Program-made: the position numbers and the translations under genes
In this document: one piece after another, positions 8,180 through 17,413 of the stretch
How positions within the stretch are numbered: position 1 is the first letter of the stretch
Layout: each line of letters starts with the position of its first letter
Notes under the pieces: generated by a model
Databases searched by the model: none
What the model was told of the DNA's origin: nothing
What the model saw: only the letters and a program-made list of their open reading frames with translations
Origin: Phycisphaerae bacterium
GTDB lineage: Bacteria > Planctomycetota > Phycisphaerae > Phycisphaerales > SM1A02
Reading direction: 5' to 3'
Length of the DNA: 37,515 nucleotides
Assembly: GCA_002689385.1 (NCBI GenBank)
Contig: NZFX01000071.1
Span: 1-37,515, forward strand

Positions 8180-9904
8180 TTATGCGTGGTTATCAAGTTC
8201 TTCTGAAACTGTTTTCATAAGCTTTGCCATCATGTCTGCAGAAAAGTCAAAACGTAAACCAGCACCTTCGAACAATTCTGGCAAAGTTTTACTCGAGCCA
8301 AGGGATAACCCGTTTTTATAGTCTTCGAGAGCTTGTTTTGGGTTCTCTCTGTATTTCAACCACATCTGCAGTGCGCCCAACTGTGCAATTCCGTATTCAA
8401 CATAATAAAACGGCACTTCAAACGGATGCAATTGCCTATGCCAAACTGCTTCTTGTTCTGCTTCGAGTCCAGACCAATCGACTCCTCCGCCAAAACGTTT
8501 GCCAAGATCAAGCCACTGCGCCGTTCGCTCTTCCTGTGAGTGTTCGGGGTTTAGGTAAATCCAATGTTGGAATGCATCTATTGTTGCAACCCAAGGCAGC
8601 ACGCTTACGATGCCCTCAAGATGTTTACGAATAGCGCGTTTAATTTCATCTTCTGAATAAAACTCATCAAGAAACGGGTATGCAAGAGATTCCATGCTCA
8701 TCGATGCAACTTCTGCAAATTCAAGTGGAGCACTTCGGTACCAAACTAAGTCGTCATGACGACAGAGCATGTAATGAAAAGCGTGTCCGGCTTCGTGGAC
8801 CATGGTATCCAAATCGCGAGGCAAACATGCAGCATTCATAAAAATAAATGGTTTGCGCTGACGATCGCGGCTTGCTTGATATCCGCCAGGTGCTTTTCCC
8901 TTACGAGAGTCAAGGTCGAGTGAGACTCCGCCATCTCGCATAGTGTCGAACATGTCGCCAAGTCCTGCGCCCATTCGGTGAAAGAGCTTCGATGTTTTTT
9001 CAATCAAATCATCTGCAGAGTCAAATGGTTTTAGTGGTGCGTTACCGTGAGGGTCAACCGAAAGATCCCATGGTCGCAATGTGTCAACGCCGAGTGCTTC
9101 TTTTCGTTCCCACGCAAGTTTTCGTACAATCGGCATACACTCTTTTTCTATGGCCTCGTGGAATGCGATGCAATCGTCCGGTGTGTAATCGAAACGATGC
9201 TTCACTGCGAACATATACCCTCGGTATTCTTCGAAGCCAGCGTTGTTTGCTGTTTTATTTCGATTCACAACCATTTTGTCAAAAATGCCATCTATAGTTG
9301 CACGGTCTTGCAATCGTCTTTCTGCAACCGCGCGCCATGAAGCCTCGCGAACACTTCTGTCTTGGTCTTGCTGGTATACACCCATTTGTGGCATGGTTCG
9401 TGCTTCGCCATCAAAGTCAACCATCATCGCGCCGCAAAGTTCTGCATACTCTTGGCCCAATTTGGTATCTTCCGTTTGCAGGGGAACATTTTCTTCGCGA
9501 AAGATTTCAACATCCGCAAACCAGTCACGAAGCAAAACGCTATATCGGTCTTTATCTAAATCGCCAACGTGTTCACAACGTACAACTTTTTTGTTCAGTT
9601 CAAAGCCTACTTTTTTCAGTTCAGGTTCAACCGTTTCTACGAATGCTAAAAATGCATTTTTGATAGATTCATCTTCCGTACTGCAAGTCATTGCAATGTA
9701 TAAATTAGAGCCCGCTTCTGCTGCTGCTGCGTCAAGTTCACTTCGGTCAAGTAAAAATTTCTCGATGCATCCAGAACATTTAAATGTACGGTCGAGAAGC
9801 TGTTGGTAGTAAGGTTGTATATTTTCCCACTTTGTTGCATCAATATCTGCAGGAACAAAATCAGTCATCATCATGGTTGTTGCAAAGGTCATTTGGGGCT
9901 CCAT
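8180..9904 (-). CDS. M3-family oligoendopeptidase (zinc metallopeptidase)
   Basis: Cytoplasmic peptidase of family M3, non-PepF type, 574 aa, which is normal for that group. The zinc motif is HEAGHAFH (HExxH) with the downstream acidic ligand in PLEFAEVASMSMESL. Also seen are GEARTMPQMGV, the KAPGGYQ block and a C-terminal PFYYVEYGIAQLGALQMW helix typical of the family. No signal peptide. Several Met codons cluster at the N-terminus (positions 1, 5, 11-13), so the exact start is uncertain. It lies 5 nt downstream of ispE and 3 nt upstream of the molybdoenzyme gene. A second, very different M3 peptidase is at 35.0-37.5 kb. Confidence 0.92.
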   Translation of the reverse strand: MEPQMTFATTMMMTDFVPADIDATKWENIQPYYQQLLDRTFKCSGCIEKFLLDRSELDAAAAEAGSNLYIAMTCSTEDESIKNAFLAFVETVEPELKKVGFELNKKVVRCEHVGDLDKDRYSVLLRDWFADVEIFREENVPLQTEDTKLGQEYAELCGAMMVDFDGEARTMPQMGVYQQDQDRSVREASWRAVAERRLQDRATIDGIFDKMVVNRNKTANNAGFEEYRGYMFAVKHRFDYTPDDCIAFHEAIEKECMPIVRKLAWERKEALGVDTLRPWDLSVDPHGNAPLKPFDSADDLIEKTSKLFHRMGAGLGDMFDTMRDGGVSLDLDSRKGKAPGGYQASRDRQRKPFIFMNAACLPRDLDTMVHEAGHAFHYMLCRHDDLVWYRSAPLEFAEVASMSMESLAYPFLDEFYSEDEIKRAIRKHLEGIVSVLPWVATIDAFQHWIYLNPEHSQEERTAQWLDLGKRFGGGVDWSGLEAEQEAVWHRQLHPFEVPFYYVEYGIAQLGALQMWLKYRENPKQALEDYKNGLSLGSSKTLPELFEGAGLRFDFSADMMAKLMKTVSEELDNHA

Positions 9905-9909
9905 TTGTA

Positions 9910-10731
9910 CTAAGGGCTTGTTTGTGTTGCAAGTGCAACAAGTGTTGTTTGCATTCGTATCTTCTCTGCTAACTCTGCAGCTTGCTCTGCATTATCGCAG
10001 ATTACAAACATAGTTGAGCCACTCCCTGAAAGGTGTATGCCCTTCCCCGTAACTTTTGAGAGTGTTTGCATGTCTTCTTTCAATCGTGGGTGTACGCTGC
10101 AAGCAGCACCAAGAAGTTCATTGGGTCCTGTTTCTATACCGTGCGTTGCTGAATCAAAAACGCGAAAGACGTCTGCTGTTGAGCAACTGTACTCTGGAAT
10201 AGCGAGAACAATGTGCCTTGCTGGATATGAAACAGGTACAACTTTATTGCCGATGCCACTCACCTCGCACGCACCTCCATGAAACATAAATGGAACATCT
10301 GACCCCAACTTGAGCGCTATATCAGCACAATCGATGTCTAGGTCAAACAGGGCGACTGTTGCACGCAACATTGCGCCAGCGTCTGCGCTTCCTCCACCTA
10401 GGCCCCCGCCGACTGGAATTCGCTTTACCAACTTCATTTGGACAGGCAAAACGTGGCCAACCGACTGTTCGAGCGCTCTATGAGCGCGAACAGCGAGATC
10501 TGCCGTGATTGGCCAATCTATCTCGGTTGGTTTTGGGGCGTCTTCATGCCACAAAACAGCATATCTTGAGAGTGCGTGGTCGTCTAATTGTGTTAACTCA
10601 AGGTCATCACAAAAGTCCAATGTGACCATTTTAGATGAAATGGGGTGCATCCCATCTTGATTGACGGGTGAAACCTCGAGTGTAAGATTGATTTTTGCCC
10701 TTGCTTCTTCAAATACAGTTACCTTTGACAT
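9910..10731 (-). CDS. ispE: 4-diphosphocytidyl-2-C-methyl-D-erythritol kinase IspE
   Basis: GHMP kinase that phosphorylates CDP-methylerythritol in the MEP route to isoprenoids. N-terminal ARAKINLTLEV is the substrate-site hallmark, the ATP loop is IPVGGGLGGGSADAG, and the third GHMP motif is LSGSGSTMF. The usual DGYH motif is DGMH here. 273 aa, normal length. No SD; TATCCT lies 7 nt before the ATG. It heads a three-gene minus operon and diverges from the AsmA-like gene with 37 bp between starts. Confidence 0.95.
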   Translation of the reverse strand: MSKVTVFEEARAKINLTLEVSPVNQDGMHPISSKMVTLDFCDDLELTQLDDHALSRYAVLWHEDAPKPTEIDWPITADLAVRAHRALEQSVGHVLPVQMKLVKRIPVGGGLGGGSADAGAMLRATVALFDLDIDCADIALKLGSDVPFMFHGGACEVSGIGNKVVPVSYPARHIVLAIPEYSCSTADVFRVFDSATHGIETGPNELLGAACSVHPRLKEDMQTLSKVTGKGIHLSGSGSTMFVICDNAEQAAELAEKIRMQTTLVALATQTSP

Positions 10732-10738
10732 TTCGACA

Positions 10739-10759
10739 AGGATACCAGACGAGTATCAT
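10739..10759. promoter_or_regulatory. Back-to-back -10-like elements for ispE and the AsmA-like gene
   Basis: TATCCT (minus, 10744-10739) ends 7 nt before the ispE ATG and TATCAT (plus, 10754-10759) ends 9 nt before the ATG at 10769. Neither gene has an SD. Each -35 region would fall near or within the opposite promoter. Confidence 0.4.
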
Positions 10760-10768
10760 GCGAGTCCT

Positions 10769-13504
10769 ATGAAGACGAAGAAGGTGTTTGTTAGTATTTT
10801 GGCTGTTCTGGGAATCCTTGCCATCGGTTTTTATATAGCCGTACCAATCATTGCGCGAGGTGTCATTACCAAGCAACTATTGGTGAATCCAGCAAATACG
10901 TTTGGGGACATTAAAATTTCATGGGGGGGTCCACAAATCATCTCTGACCTCCATATTGAAGATGCCCTAGGAACTGGCGATGTAGAAGTCACTATACACA
11001 ACAGTTTATTTTCTCTTGCGCTTGGAAACATGCCCATTGAAGTTGTCGTCACAGGTGATGCGACAGTACATACCGGTGCAACAGATCGCATTGCAGTCGA
11101 CACCGATTCTACCGACGCAAAGGCAGATGAAAGCAACAAAGCACCCGAAAGTAATCCCGTTTCAATACCTGCAGTGCACGCAACTATTTCGTTGGACTCC
11201 CTGACTATTACCGGCGACGAAGCAATCGTCTTGCACGAGGTACAAACTGAAATCGATGTCGACCCAGGCATGCACTTTGTTGCGTCGATAGTTGCTTCAA
11301 CGGGAACAGATGGCAGTATCGACATTTCATTAAACGCACCAAGCTTAGTTTCACAAAACGGGTTGCTTAATGTAAACACGAGTGCAACTTGTAGATACTC
11401 TTTTGTCAACACGCCGATCCCATCCATACAAGGATTTGGTGGCTGGTCAATAGTAAAACTTGGCGGAGAAATTTCTTCGCCAAATCTACAAGAATCTGTC
11501 AGTATTCGCATGGGTGGAACACTTGCTGAATACGACATAACCCGTGGGGAAATTTGGGTCAAAGCACAATTGTTACAAGTAGATAAAAACACAGAACCGT
11601 TTGTGTTTAACTACAACCAAATAGATGGAGTTGGCAGTCTTACGGATGTGCCGACATCTATCTTGTCGCCGCTAATAAGCATTTCTGACATTCGGATTAA
11701 TCGCGACATTGGTCCTGTTGTGGACATTCACGTTCAACAGAACAAAGAAGATTCTACTATAGGATTCAGCGTAGAAACAGAACATCTCTTCGCAAGCGGA
11801 CATTACAGTTCAGAAAATAATGCACTAAGAGAGATTACACTGCGTGCTGATTTACACAGCGAATTGGTGAATACACTTACAGTCGGTGAACTTACCGGCA
11901 CGGGTAAGGCGATCTTGAATATTGATCAATATGTTCTTGGGGGGACAAGTAAAGACGACCGTCCAGAATGCAGTGGCAATTTTTCATTTAATGGGAAACT
12001 ACTTCATGTTCCCTCGCAAACTCAGATCGAACATATGCAAACTGATTTTTTAGCCACGATGCGAACCGGAACAATTGGTGCTTCTGGAAGTGCTTCATTA
12101 AATGGAATTGATTCTGCATTCGAAATCACTTTATCATCTTCAACAAAAAACAAACTGCACTCTGTTGAAGACCTTTGGAAAACAATAACCAAAAGATTGC
12201 CAAAGGGGACTGGGCAACTAAGCGTTTCGGGCGTTCCTTCGTCAGTCCTTCGCGGTTTTTTAACGGAAAAACAATTTGAACACGTAAAGCATTTTGGAAA
12301 CCCACTCTCCGCCAATGTTGCTTTAACCACTACCGGTTTTATTGTTTCGTGCAACAGCCCAACGAGTAAAGCAAGTGGAAACATAGAAATTTTGGGCAGC
12401 GAAATCGTTGGCATTAAGGGTGCAGAAATACGTGTAAAACTAAACAAACAATCTGCGAGTGATTTGTTCGATATCACGTTTAATGCACCTTCTACATTGT
12501 TTGCGACTGTTGCCACTGCAGACATGGTTGGCAACAGTGCCTTTGCTCTAACGTACGACGTTGGTAAACAGCACATGTACTTGGAAGGAAAAACAACTAA
12601 ACAAAAAAGCGGTGCGCTCGATCTTCATGTTGCGACCACTGGCGTGGACACCAAGCTTCTTGATGCTCTTTGTAAGAGCAACGGTTTACTCGCTGACTCA
12701 CTTGGCACGCCGCTGGCGGCAGAAGTCATTGCGACCAACATTCTTGATGAGCCAACCCTGCAAATTGGGGGAAACTCGCCAAACGCGATCTTTGAAACAG
12801 TATTGAATATTCGTGATGGCGTGATTAGCACGGCAAAGGAAACTCCCACTACTGTTGAGTTACTGCTGTCTCCAGAACTTACCCAACATCTATTGAAAGA
12901 TTTGGGGCCTGTGCTTTCGGACATTCGCTCTGTATCGCAACCAATTCAGATGACTATTTTGAATGCCTCTTCTTCACTCGATAACGATGTTTCCAAACTG
13001 CAAGCAACGGTACAAATTGATATCGGCGAGGTCGAACTCGATAGCGGTTCAATCACCATGAGGATACTCCCCATGTTCAACTCAACTCACGTGAATTCTA
13101 TTCCTGCAACATTCGACCCCATTCACATGGAGATTACAAATGGAGTTATTCGCTATAAAGAGTTTCATTTAACATTGGACAATAAATATTCAATCCCTTA
13201 TTCTGGCGCCATTAACTTGGTAAACAGAAAACTGCACTTGCAGTCTGCGGTTCCACTTACTGGCCTTGGTTACTCAATAAAAGAACTTCGCGGGTTGGCG
13301 ACAGACATCGACGTACCTATTCTTATCACAGGAACAATCGACAAACCCATAGCAAAAGTAGATCCTAATTTTGACCTTGGAAAACTATTGCAGAGTGCTG
13401 CACTCTCTAGCCTTGGCGATGCAATTGGCGGGTTGCTCGGAGACAATCAAAAAGATGAAGCGCCTAACCCACTTGACCTTTTAGATGAATTGTTTGGAGA
13501 TTAA
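10769..13504 (+). CDS. Large AsmA/TamB-like envelope protein
   Basis: 911 residues from the ATG at 10769. Begins MKTKKVFVSILAVLGILAIG, a single N-terminal membrane anchor (residues about 5-25), followed by a long, mostly beta-strand, Thr/Ser/Ile-rich region with no Cys-based sites. The C-terminal 200 residues (from about IRYKEFHLTLDNKYSI to LITGTIDKPIAKVDPNFDL) resemble the AsmA C-terminal pattern, in which the 'v.ItGTl.kP...' strand is typical. AsmA-like proteins bridge the periplasm and are thought to move phospholipid. Family-level assignment is by pattern only, so moderate. A longer frame opens at 10661 but would run through the ispE promoter. The Tag gene follows 2 nt after the stop. Confidence 0.7.
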   Translation: MKTKKVFVSILAVLGILAIGFYIAVPIIARGVITKQLLVNPANTFGDIKISWGGPQIISDLHIEDALGTGDVEVTIHNSLFSLALGNMPIEVVVTGDATVHTGATDRIAVDTDSTDAKADESNKAPESNPVSIPAVHATISLDSLTITGDEAIVLHEVQTEIDVDPGMHFVASIVASTGTDGSIDISLNAPSLVSQNGLLNVNTSATCRYSFVNTPIPSIQGFGGWSIVKLGGEISSPNLQESVSIRMGGTLAEYDITRGEIWVKAQLLQVDKNTEPFVFNYNQIDGVGSLTDVPTSILSPLISISDIRINRDIGPVVDIHVQQNKEDSTIGFSVETEHLFASGHYSSENNALREITLRADLHSELVNTLTVGELTGTGKAILNIDQYVLGGTSKDDRPECSGNFSFNGKLLHVPSQTQIEHMQTDFLATMRTGTIGASGSASLNGIDSAFEITLSSSTKNKLHSVEDLWKTITKRLPKGTGQLSVSGVPSSVLRGFLTEKQFEHVKHFGNPLSANVALTTTGFIVSCNSPTSKASGNIEILGSEIVGIKGAEIRVKLNKQSASDLFDITFNAPSTLFATVATADMVGNSAFALTYDVGKQHMYLEGKTTKQKSGALDLHVATTGVDTKLLDALCKSNGLLADSLGTPLAAEVIATNILDEPTLQIGGNSPNAIFETVLNIRDGVISTAKETPTTVELLLSPELTQHLLKDLGPVLSDIRSVSQPIQMTILNASSSLDNDVSKLQATVQIDIGEVELDSGSITMRILPMFNSTHVNSIPATFDPIHMEITNGVIRYKEFHLTLDNKYSIPYSGAINLVNRKLHLQSAVPLTGLGYSIKELRGLATDIDVPILITGTIDKPIAKVDPNFDLGKLLQSAALSSLGDAIGGLLGDNQKDEAPNPLDLLDELFGD

Positions 13505-13506
13505 CT

Positions 13507-14073
13507 ATGGGACGATGCGCATGGTGTGGAGATGACCCCGTTTACGTAGCTTACCATGATGATGAATGGGGAGTTCCTGAACATGATGACCAAGCGCTCT
13601 ATGAAAAACTTTGTCTCGATGGATTTCAAGCAGGGCTTTCGTGGATTATCGTGCTAAAAAAACGAGACAACTTTCGTAATGCGTTTGATAACTTCGACCC
13701 AGAAAAAATTGCAAGGTATGGCAAGCAACAAGTAAACCGGTTGCTCAAAGACTCGAGCATCATCAGAAGCCAAGCAAAGATACATGGCGCAATTGCAAAC
13801 GCAAAAGCATGGCTTGCAATTATGGAAAGTGGAACTGGATCATTTGACGAATTTTTATGGAAACACGTCAACCACAAAACCATCATCAACAAATGGAAAA
13901 CTGATTCACAAATCCGTGCATCAACCCCTGCAAGTGAGGCGATGACAAAAGATTTAAAAAAACATAACTTTTCATTTGTTGGGTCGAAAATTTGTTACGC
14001 CTTCATGCAGGCTGTCGGCATGGTGAATGACCACGTCGTCAGTTGTCCGCAATATAAACTGCTTAATAAATAA
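13507..14073 (+). CDS. tag: DNA-3-methyladenine glycosylase I (Tag)
   Basis: Base-excision repair enzyme that removes 3-methyladenine. Opens MGRCAWCG (zinc Cys), then YHDDEWG (zinc His and the substrate pocket), QAGLSWIIVLKKRDNFR, and ends with NDHVVSCP (last zinc His and Cys). FSFVGSKICYAFMQAVGMVNDH is the family's C-terminal block. 188 aa is typical. The start codon is 2 nt after the AsmA-like stop, so the two are likely co-transcribed, although the functions are unrelated. Confidence 0.95.
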   Translation: MGRCAWCGDDPVYVAYHDDEWGVPEHDDQALYEKLCLDGFQAGLSWIIVLKKRDNFRNAFDNFDPEKIARYGKQQVNRLLKDSSIIRSQAKIHGAIANAKAWLAIMESGTGSFDEFLWKHVNHKTIINKWKTDSQIRASTPASEAMTKDLKKHNFSFVGSKICYAFMQAVGMVNDHVVSCPQYKLLNK

Positions 14074-14094
14074 ACAACCCCACGAGTCGTTTGT

Positions 14095-15219
14095 TTAAAA
14101 GTATGTCCAGACTGGTGCGTCTGCTTTGCTTACATGTATATTCGCTTTTGGCAGTAATTCCAAAAGTTGTTCCTTTAATTTTGGCAAATACCCTCGTTCG
14201 CTGTTGGTGTGCCCTGTCAACATAACGGTGCAACCGCGCGCAGTTGCGGCAACCACATTGTGATGCGTCATCTCTCCAGTGATAAACACTTCGCATCCAT
14301 CATCAATTGCAAGTTCACAAACAGAACCGCCCGCTCCAGCACATAGACCAATCGTTTGCACTTCGGCTCGATCATCTGAACCCGCTGCCGGTGCAACACG
14401 CACATAGCCAATGCCTAAATGTTTTTTCAATTTTCGTGCAAGTTCATCAAGTTGCATAGATTGATCTAAATGAATTCGCCTACCAACGCCCATTTCTCTT
14501 CGTGGACGTTCACCAAGTTCATGGACTTCAAGTGCTGGCTCTTCATAAGGGTGAAATTGTCGAAGTGCCTGGACAGCAAGCGAAAGGGAAGCTTTCGACA
14601 CAACCATTTCAAACTTGCACTCAATGACGCGCTGCAATTCGCCCGCCTCGCCACGAGTTGGGTTTGTGCCTTCTCCGCCCACGAATGTGCCTGTTCCTGA
14701 TGTAGTGAAGGAACACTGCTCATAATGACCAATTCGACCGCAACTTACACTCGAGAGTGCAAACCGTAGTGCTTCTATTTTGTCTTCTGGGCAAAAGGTA
14801 ACAAGCTTGCATTCTTCATCGGGGGGCAAATTGCCAAACGGTCGAAGCGCTCGAACATCGCCTTTGCCAATTCCATCGACGATCCAATCGTTCACTCCAC
14901 CAGTTGCAACGTCCAGGGATGTGTGTGGAGAGTAAATTGCAATTTTGTGCAAAATGGCATCAAGGACAACACGTTCTTTAAACGAGCCATCTGTTACAGA
15001 TTTCAATGGATGGAATATCGGAGGGTGATAAGAAACAATTGCATTCACCTTCATCGCTATCGCTTCTTGCAATACCGCTTCTGTTAAATCAATTGTGAGC
15101 AAAATAGAATCTGCAGACCATTCTTTCGACCCTACAAGAAGACCGACATTGTCCCAGTCGTTTGCCAGATATGCAGGGGCAAAGGATTCAAAAGCCGATA
15201 TGAGTTCTTGTGTTTTCAT
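14095..15219 (-). CDS. Nif3/YbgI-family dinuclear metal protein with inserted PII/CutA-like domain
   Basis: Nif3-family protein, 374 aa, the long form in which a ferredoxin-like domain (residues about 135-240) interrupts the two Nif3 halves. Metal ligands: VSYHPPIF (His), SPHTSLDVATGGVND (His, Asp), ITGEMTHHNVVAA (His) and GHTNSERGY (His, Glu). The inserted domain carries the hallmark HPYEEPA. The annotation 'GTP cyclohydrolase I type 2' is often attached to this family but the physiological role is unsettled. It diverges from the YccA-like gene over 48 bp and faces tag tail to tail with a 21-bp gap. Confidence 0.9.
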   Translation of the reverse strand: MKTQELISAFESFAPAYLANDWDNVGLLVGSKEWSADSILLTIDLTEAVLQEAIAMKVNAIVSYHPPIFHPLKSVTDGSFKERVVLDAILHKIAIYSPHTSLDVATGGVNDWIVDGIGKGDVRALRPFGNLPPDEECKLVTFCPEDKIEALRFALSSVSCGRIGHYEQCSFTTSGTGTFVGGEGTNPTRGEAGELQRVIECKFEMVVSKASLSLAVQALRQFHPYEEPALEVHELGERPRREMGVGRRIHLDQSMQLDELARKLKKHLGIGYVRVAPAAGSDDRAEVQTIGLCAGAGGSVCELAIDDGCEVFITGEMTHHNVVAATARGCTVMLTGHTNSERGYLPKLKEQLLELLPKANIHVSKADAPVWTYF

Positions 15220-15267
15220 AGTGAATACGAGTAGAATACAATAGTCCGTAGAAATAAGGAGACACAG

Positions 15268-16092
15268 ATGAGACTCAGAAAAAACATGCTAGAAACAACT
15301 AATCCTGCCCTTAAGAACCACGATGCGTGGCGCGAAGGGGTACACGATTGCTCAGGAGTCCAAACCGCGACCATTGGGGGAGTCGTCAATAAAACCGGTA
15401 TGTTGACTTCAGTTGCAGTTGCTGGTGGCATGTTTGGTATTTGGTTGACACAAAACCAACCTGGACTCGCATGGCCCCTTGGGATTGCTGGTTTCATAGC
15501 GACAATTGTTGTCTACTTCATGATTATACGTAATCCTGCAAGAGCAAAGCAAACCGCTTGGATATACGCTGCAATTCAGGGTGCATTCTTGGGCGTTCTC
15601 ACACACGCACTTGATAGTGCGCTTGCGAACATGGGCTATGCCGCAATGGGCGGGCTTGCGCTGCAAGCGTTTGTCATTACCATCAGTGTGCTCATTTCAA
15701 TGCTCGCCTTGTATTATTTTAGAGTTTTGCAGCCAACAAAAAAGTTTACTGCAGCGGTGCAAGTTCTTACCCTTGGTATTTTTGTTACATACATGATTTC
15801 ATTTGTCATGTCGATGTTTGGTGCACAGATGCCATTTCTATCACTTGGTTCTGCAATGGAAGGCGGTAATACCGCCCTGATTGGTATCGGTCTTAATGTT
15901 TTGATACTAGGCGTTGCTTCGCTCTGGTTGATTATCGACTTTGGCATGATCGAACAACAAATAAAATCAAATGCACCCAAACAGATGGAATGGTTTTGTG
16001 CATTCATCTTAATGGTTACGCTCGTGTGGATTTATCTTGAAGCCGTAAAACTTTGCTTTCGTTTAGCCGTTTTATTCAATAATCGAGATTAA
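15268..16092 (+). CDS. Bax inhibitor-1/YccA-family membrane protein
   Basis: 274 residues; a soluble N-terminal 45 residues then seven hydrophobic helices (roughly 47-66, 70-90, 99-118, 126-150, 160-182, 196-222, 236-262). The pattern, including FLGVLTHALDSALANMG and the acidic end of helix 6 (WLIIDFGMIEQQI), fits the YccA/BI-1 family, which act as pH-sensitive calcium leak channels or interact with FtsH. A good SD (AAGGAG, 15258-15263) decides the start. Its last 4 bp overlap the convergent RibB-like stop. Confidence 0.88.
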   Translation: MRLRKNMLETTNPALKNHDAWREGVHDCSGVQTATIGGVVNKTGMLTSVAVAGGMFGIWLTQNQPGLAWPLGIAGFIATIVVYFMIIRNPARAKQTAWIYAAIQGAFLGVLTHALDSALANMGYAAMGGLALQAFVITISVLISMLALYYFRVLQPTKKFTAAVQVLTLGIFVTYMISFVMSMFGAQMPFLSLGSAMEGGNTALIGIGLNVLILGVASLWLIIDFGMIEQQIKSNAPKQMEWFCAFILMVTLVWIYLEAVKLCFRLAVLFNNRD

Positions 16093-17273
16093 CGGTCACC
16101 GTTAGTTTCGATAGGAATTTCCTCAGCGATATCGATACCGAAACCGTGTAATGCGGTAAGATGTTTTGGATGGTTTGTCAGAAGTTTTAAATTCTTCAAA
16201 CCTAGGTCGCGAATAATTTGCACGCCGGTTCCATAATCACGCCTGTCCATAGGTTTTTCTGCAACGGTTAAATCGGGCACGTTGACATCTGAATCTGGCC
16301 GTTGAATTTTTTGCAAGCGATCAACAAACTCGTCGCCGTACTGTTCCGGCCGGAGATATACCAATGCGCCACTACCCGCCTCTGCAATCATGCGAAGCGA
16401 TGCGCGAAGTTCTTTCCCAGAAGGGTGGTCTGTGACATCAAAGATATCACCAAGTAAATTGCGACGATGTACGCGCACAAGAGTCGGCTCTTCGATTAAT
16501 TTTGCCGCACCGTACTGGTCAAGCTCACCCACACCGCCAACGGTTAACGCAAGGTGCGGAACAGCATCAATCGCACTGTGGTACGCTATCAAGTTAAACG
16601 TGCCATATGGCGTTTCAATCGGTGTGCCACCACTTGGTTCTATTCGTTTTACAAGACTCTCGCGCGCAAGTCTATACTCAATGATTTGTTCGACTGAACA
16701 CATCTTAAGGTTGTGATCTTCGCATATTTTTTCAAGGTCTGGGACCCGTGCCATTTCTCCGTCTTCTTTAACGATTTCAATAATGACTGCAGATGGTTTC
16801 AACCCAGCAAGTTTACATAGATCAACCGAGCCCTCGGTTTGACCTGTTCGAGCAAGCACACCGCCAACACGGGCACGAAGAGGATTAATATGACCAGGGC
16901 GAACAAAATCGTCTGGCCTTGAATTTTCATCAACAAGCAATTCAAGTGTCTTTACTCGGTCCCATGCTGATATACCAGTCGTCACATTGTGCCGCGGATG
17001 CCCGTCAACACTAATTGTAAATGGTGTTCCGCGAACACTTGTATTGTCGGCAACTTGTGGCCCAAGTTCAAGCCGATCACAATCCTCGCCTGTCATCGCA
17101 ACGCAGAGATACCCGCCGCCAATTCGTGTGAAGAAATTGATGAGTTCAATGTTTATGTGCTCTGTTGCAACAACAAAATCACCCTCGTTCTCTCTATCTT
17201 CATCGTCAATCAAGACTATTACCTTGCCTTGCCGTAAGTCTTCCAATACTTCTTCTATGTTCGCTAATGCCAT
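16089..17273 (-). CDS. RibB-type DHBP synthase fused to a degenerate RibA-like domain (RibBX-like)
   Basis: 394 aa. Residues 1-205 match 3,4-dihydroxy-2-butanone 4-phosphate synthase (riboflavin route): DDEDRENEGD, RGTPFTISVDG, RPGHINPLRA. The block normally G-H-T-E-A, whose His binds metal in E. coli RibB, reads GQTEG here. Residues 206-394 align with GTP cyclohydrolase II, but the three zinc Cys are gone (RVHRRNLLGDIFDVTD in place of the usual HSECLTGD...RCDCG region) and the catalytic QEGRG block reads RPEQYGD. The end (DYGTGVQIIRDLGLKNLKLL) is conserved. So GTP cyclohydrolase II activity is unlikely; it resembles the monofunctional RibBX type. TAGAAT lies 6 nt before the ATG and repeat cluster A begins 3 bp further up. 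Confidence 0.88.
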   Translation of the reverse strand: MALANIEEVLEDLRQGKVIVLIDDEDRENEGDFVVATEHINIELINFFTRIGGGYLCVAMTGEDCDRLELGPQVADNTSVRGTPFTISVDGHPRHNVTTGISAWDRVKTLELLVDENSRPDDFVRPGHINPLRARVGGVLARTGQTEGSVDLCKLAGLKPSAVIIEIVKEDGEMARVPDLEKICEDHNLKMCSVEQIIEYRLARESLVKRIEPSGGTPIETPYGTFNLIAYHSAIDAVPHLALTVGGVGELDQYGAAKLIEEPTLVRVHRRNLLGDIFDVTDHPSGKELRASLRMIAEAGSGALVYLRPEQYGDEFVDRLQKIQRPDSDVNVPDLTVAEKPMDRRDYGTGVQIIRDLGLKNLKLLTNHPKHLTALHGFGIDIAEEIPIETNGDR

Positions 17274-17279
17274 TTGCGT

Positions 17280-17285
17280 ATTCTA
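17280..17285 (-). promoter_or_regulatory. -10-like TAGAAT for the RibB-like gene
   Basis: TAGAAT followed by six bases and the ATG puts the expected transcript start at or next to the start codon (leaderless). The -35 region is entirely occupied by repeat cluster A, and no TTGACA-like hexamer is present at 17 bp. Confidence 0.5.
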
Positions 17286-17288
17286 CAT

Positions 17289-17345
17289 GGGGTCTGACCC
17301 CAGGTGTCTGACCCCAGGTGTCTGACCCCAGGGGTCAGCCACCCC
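17289..17345. repeat. Dispersed 14-bp repeat, cluster A
   Basis: Three tandem units, GGGGTCTGACCCCA (17289-17302), GGTGTCTGACCCCA (17303-17316) and GGTGTCTGACCCCA (17317-17330), then an inverted partial unit GGGGTCAGCCACC. The third unit and the inverted unit pair as an 8-bp stem around one base. A degenerate copy, TGTCTGACCCTA, is at 17375-17386 near the M42 promoter. Related to clusters B, C and D. Confidence 0.93.
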
Positions 17346-17413
17346 TAAAAAAAGTTGTTTTCACGGTTTTTGACTGTCTGACCCTAAGTGCGGACTCTAT
17401 GTAAAATGCGTGG

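Noticed and set aside
10831-11592. 253-codon minus-strand frame opposite the AsmA-like gene
   Set aside because: Antisense shadow; lies inside a well-supported gene and has an atypical Ser/Thr/Cys-rich composition.
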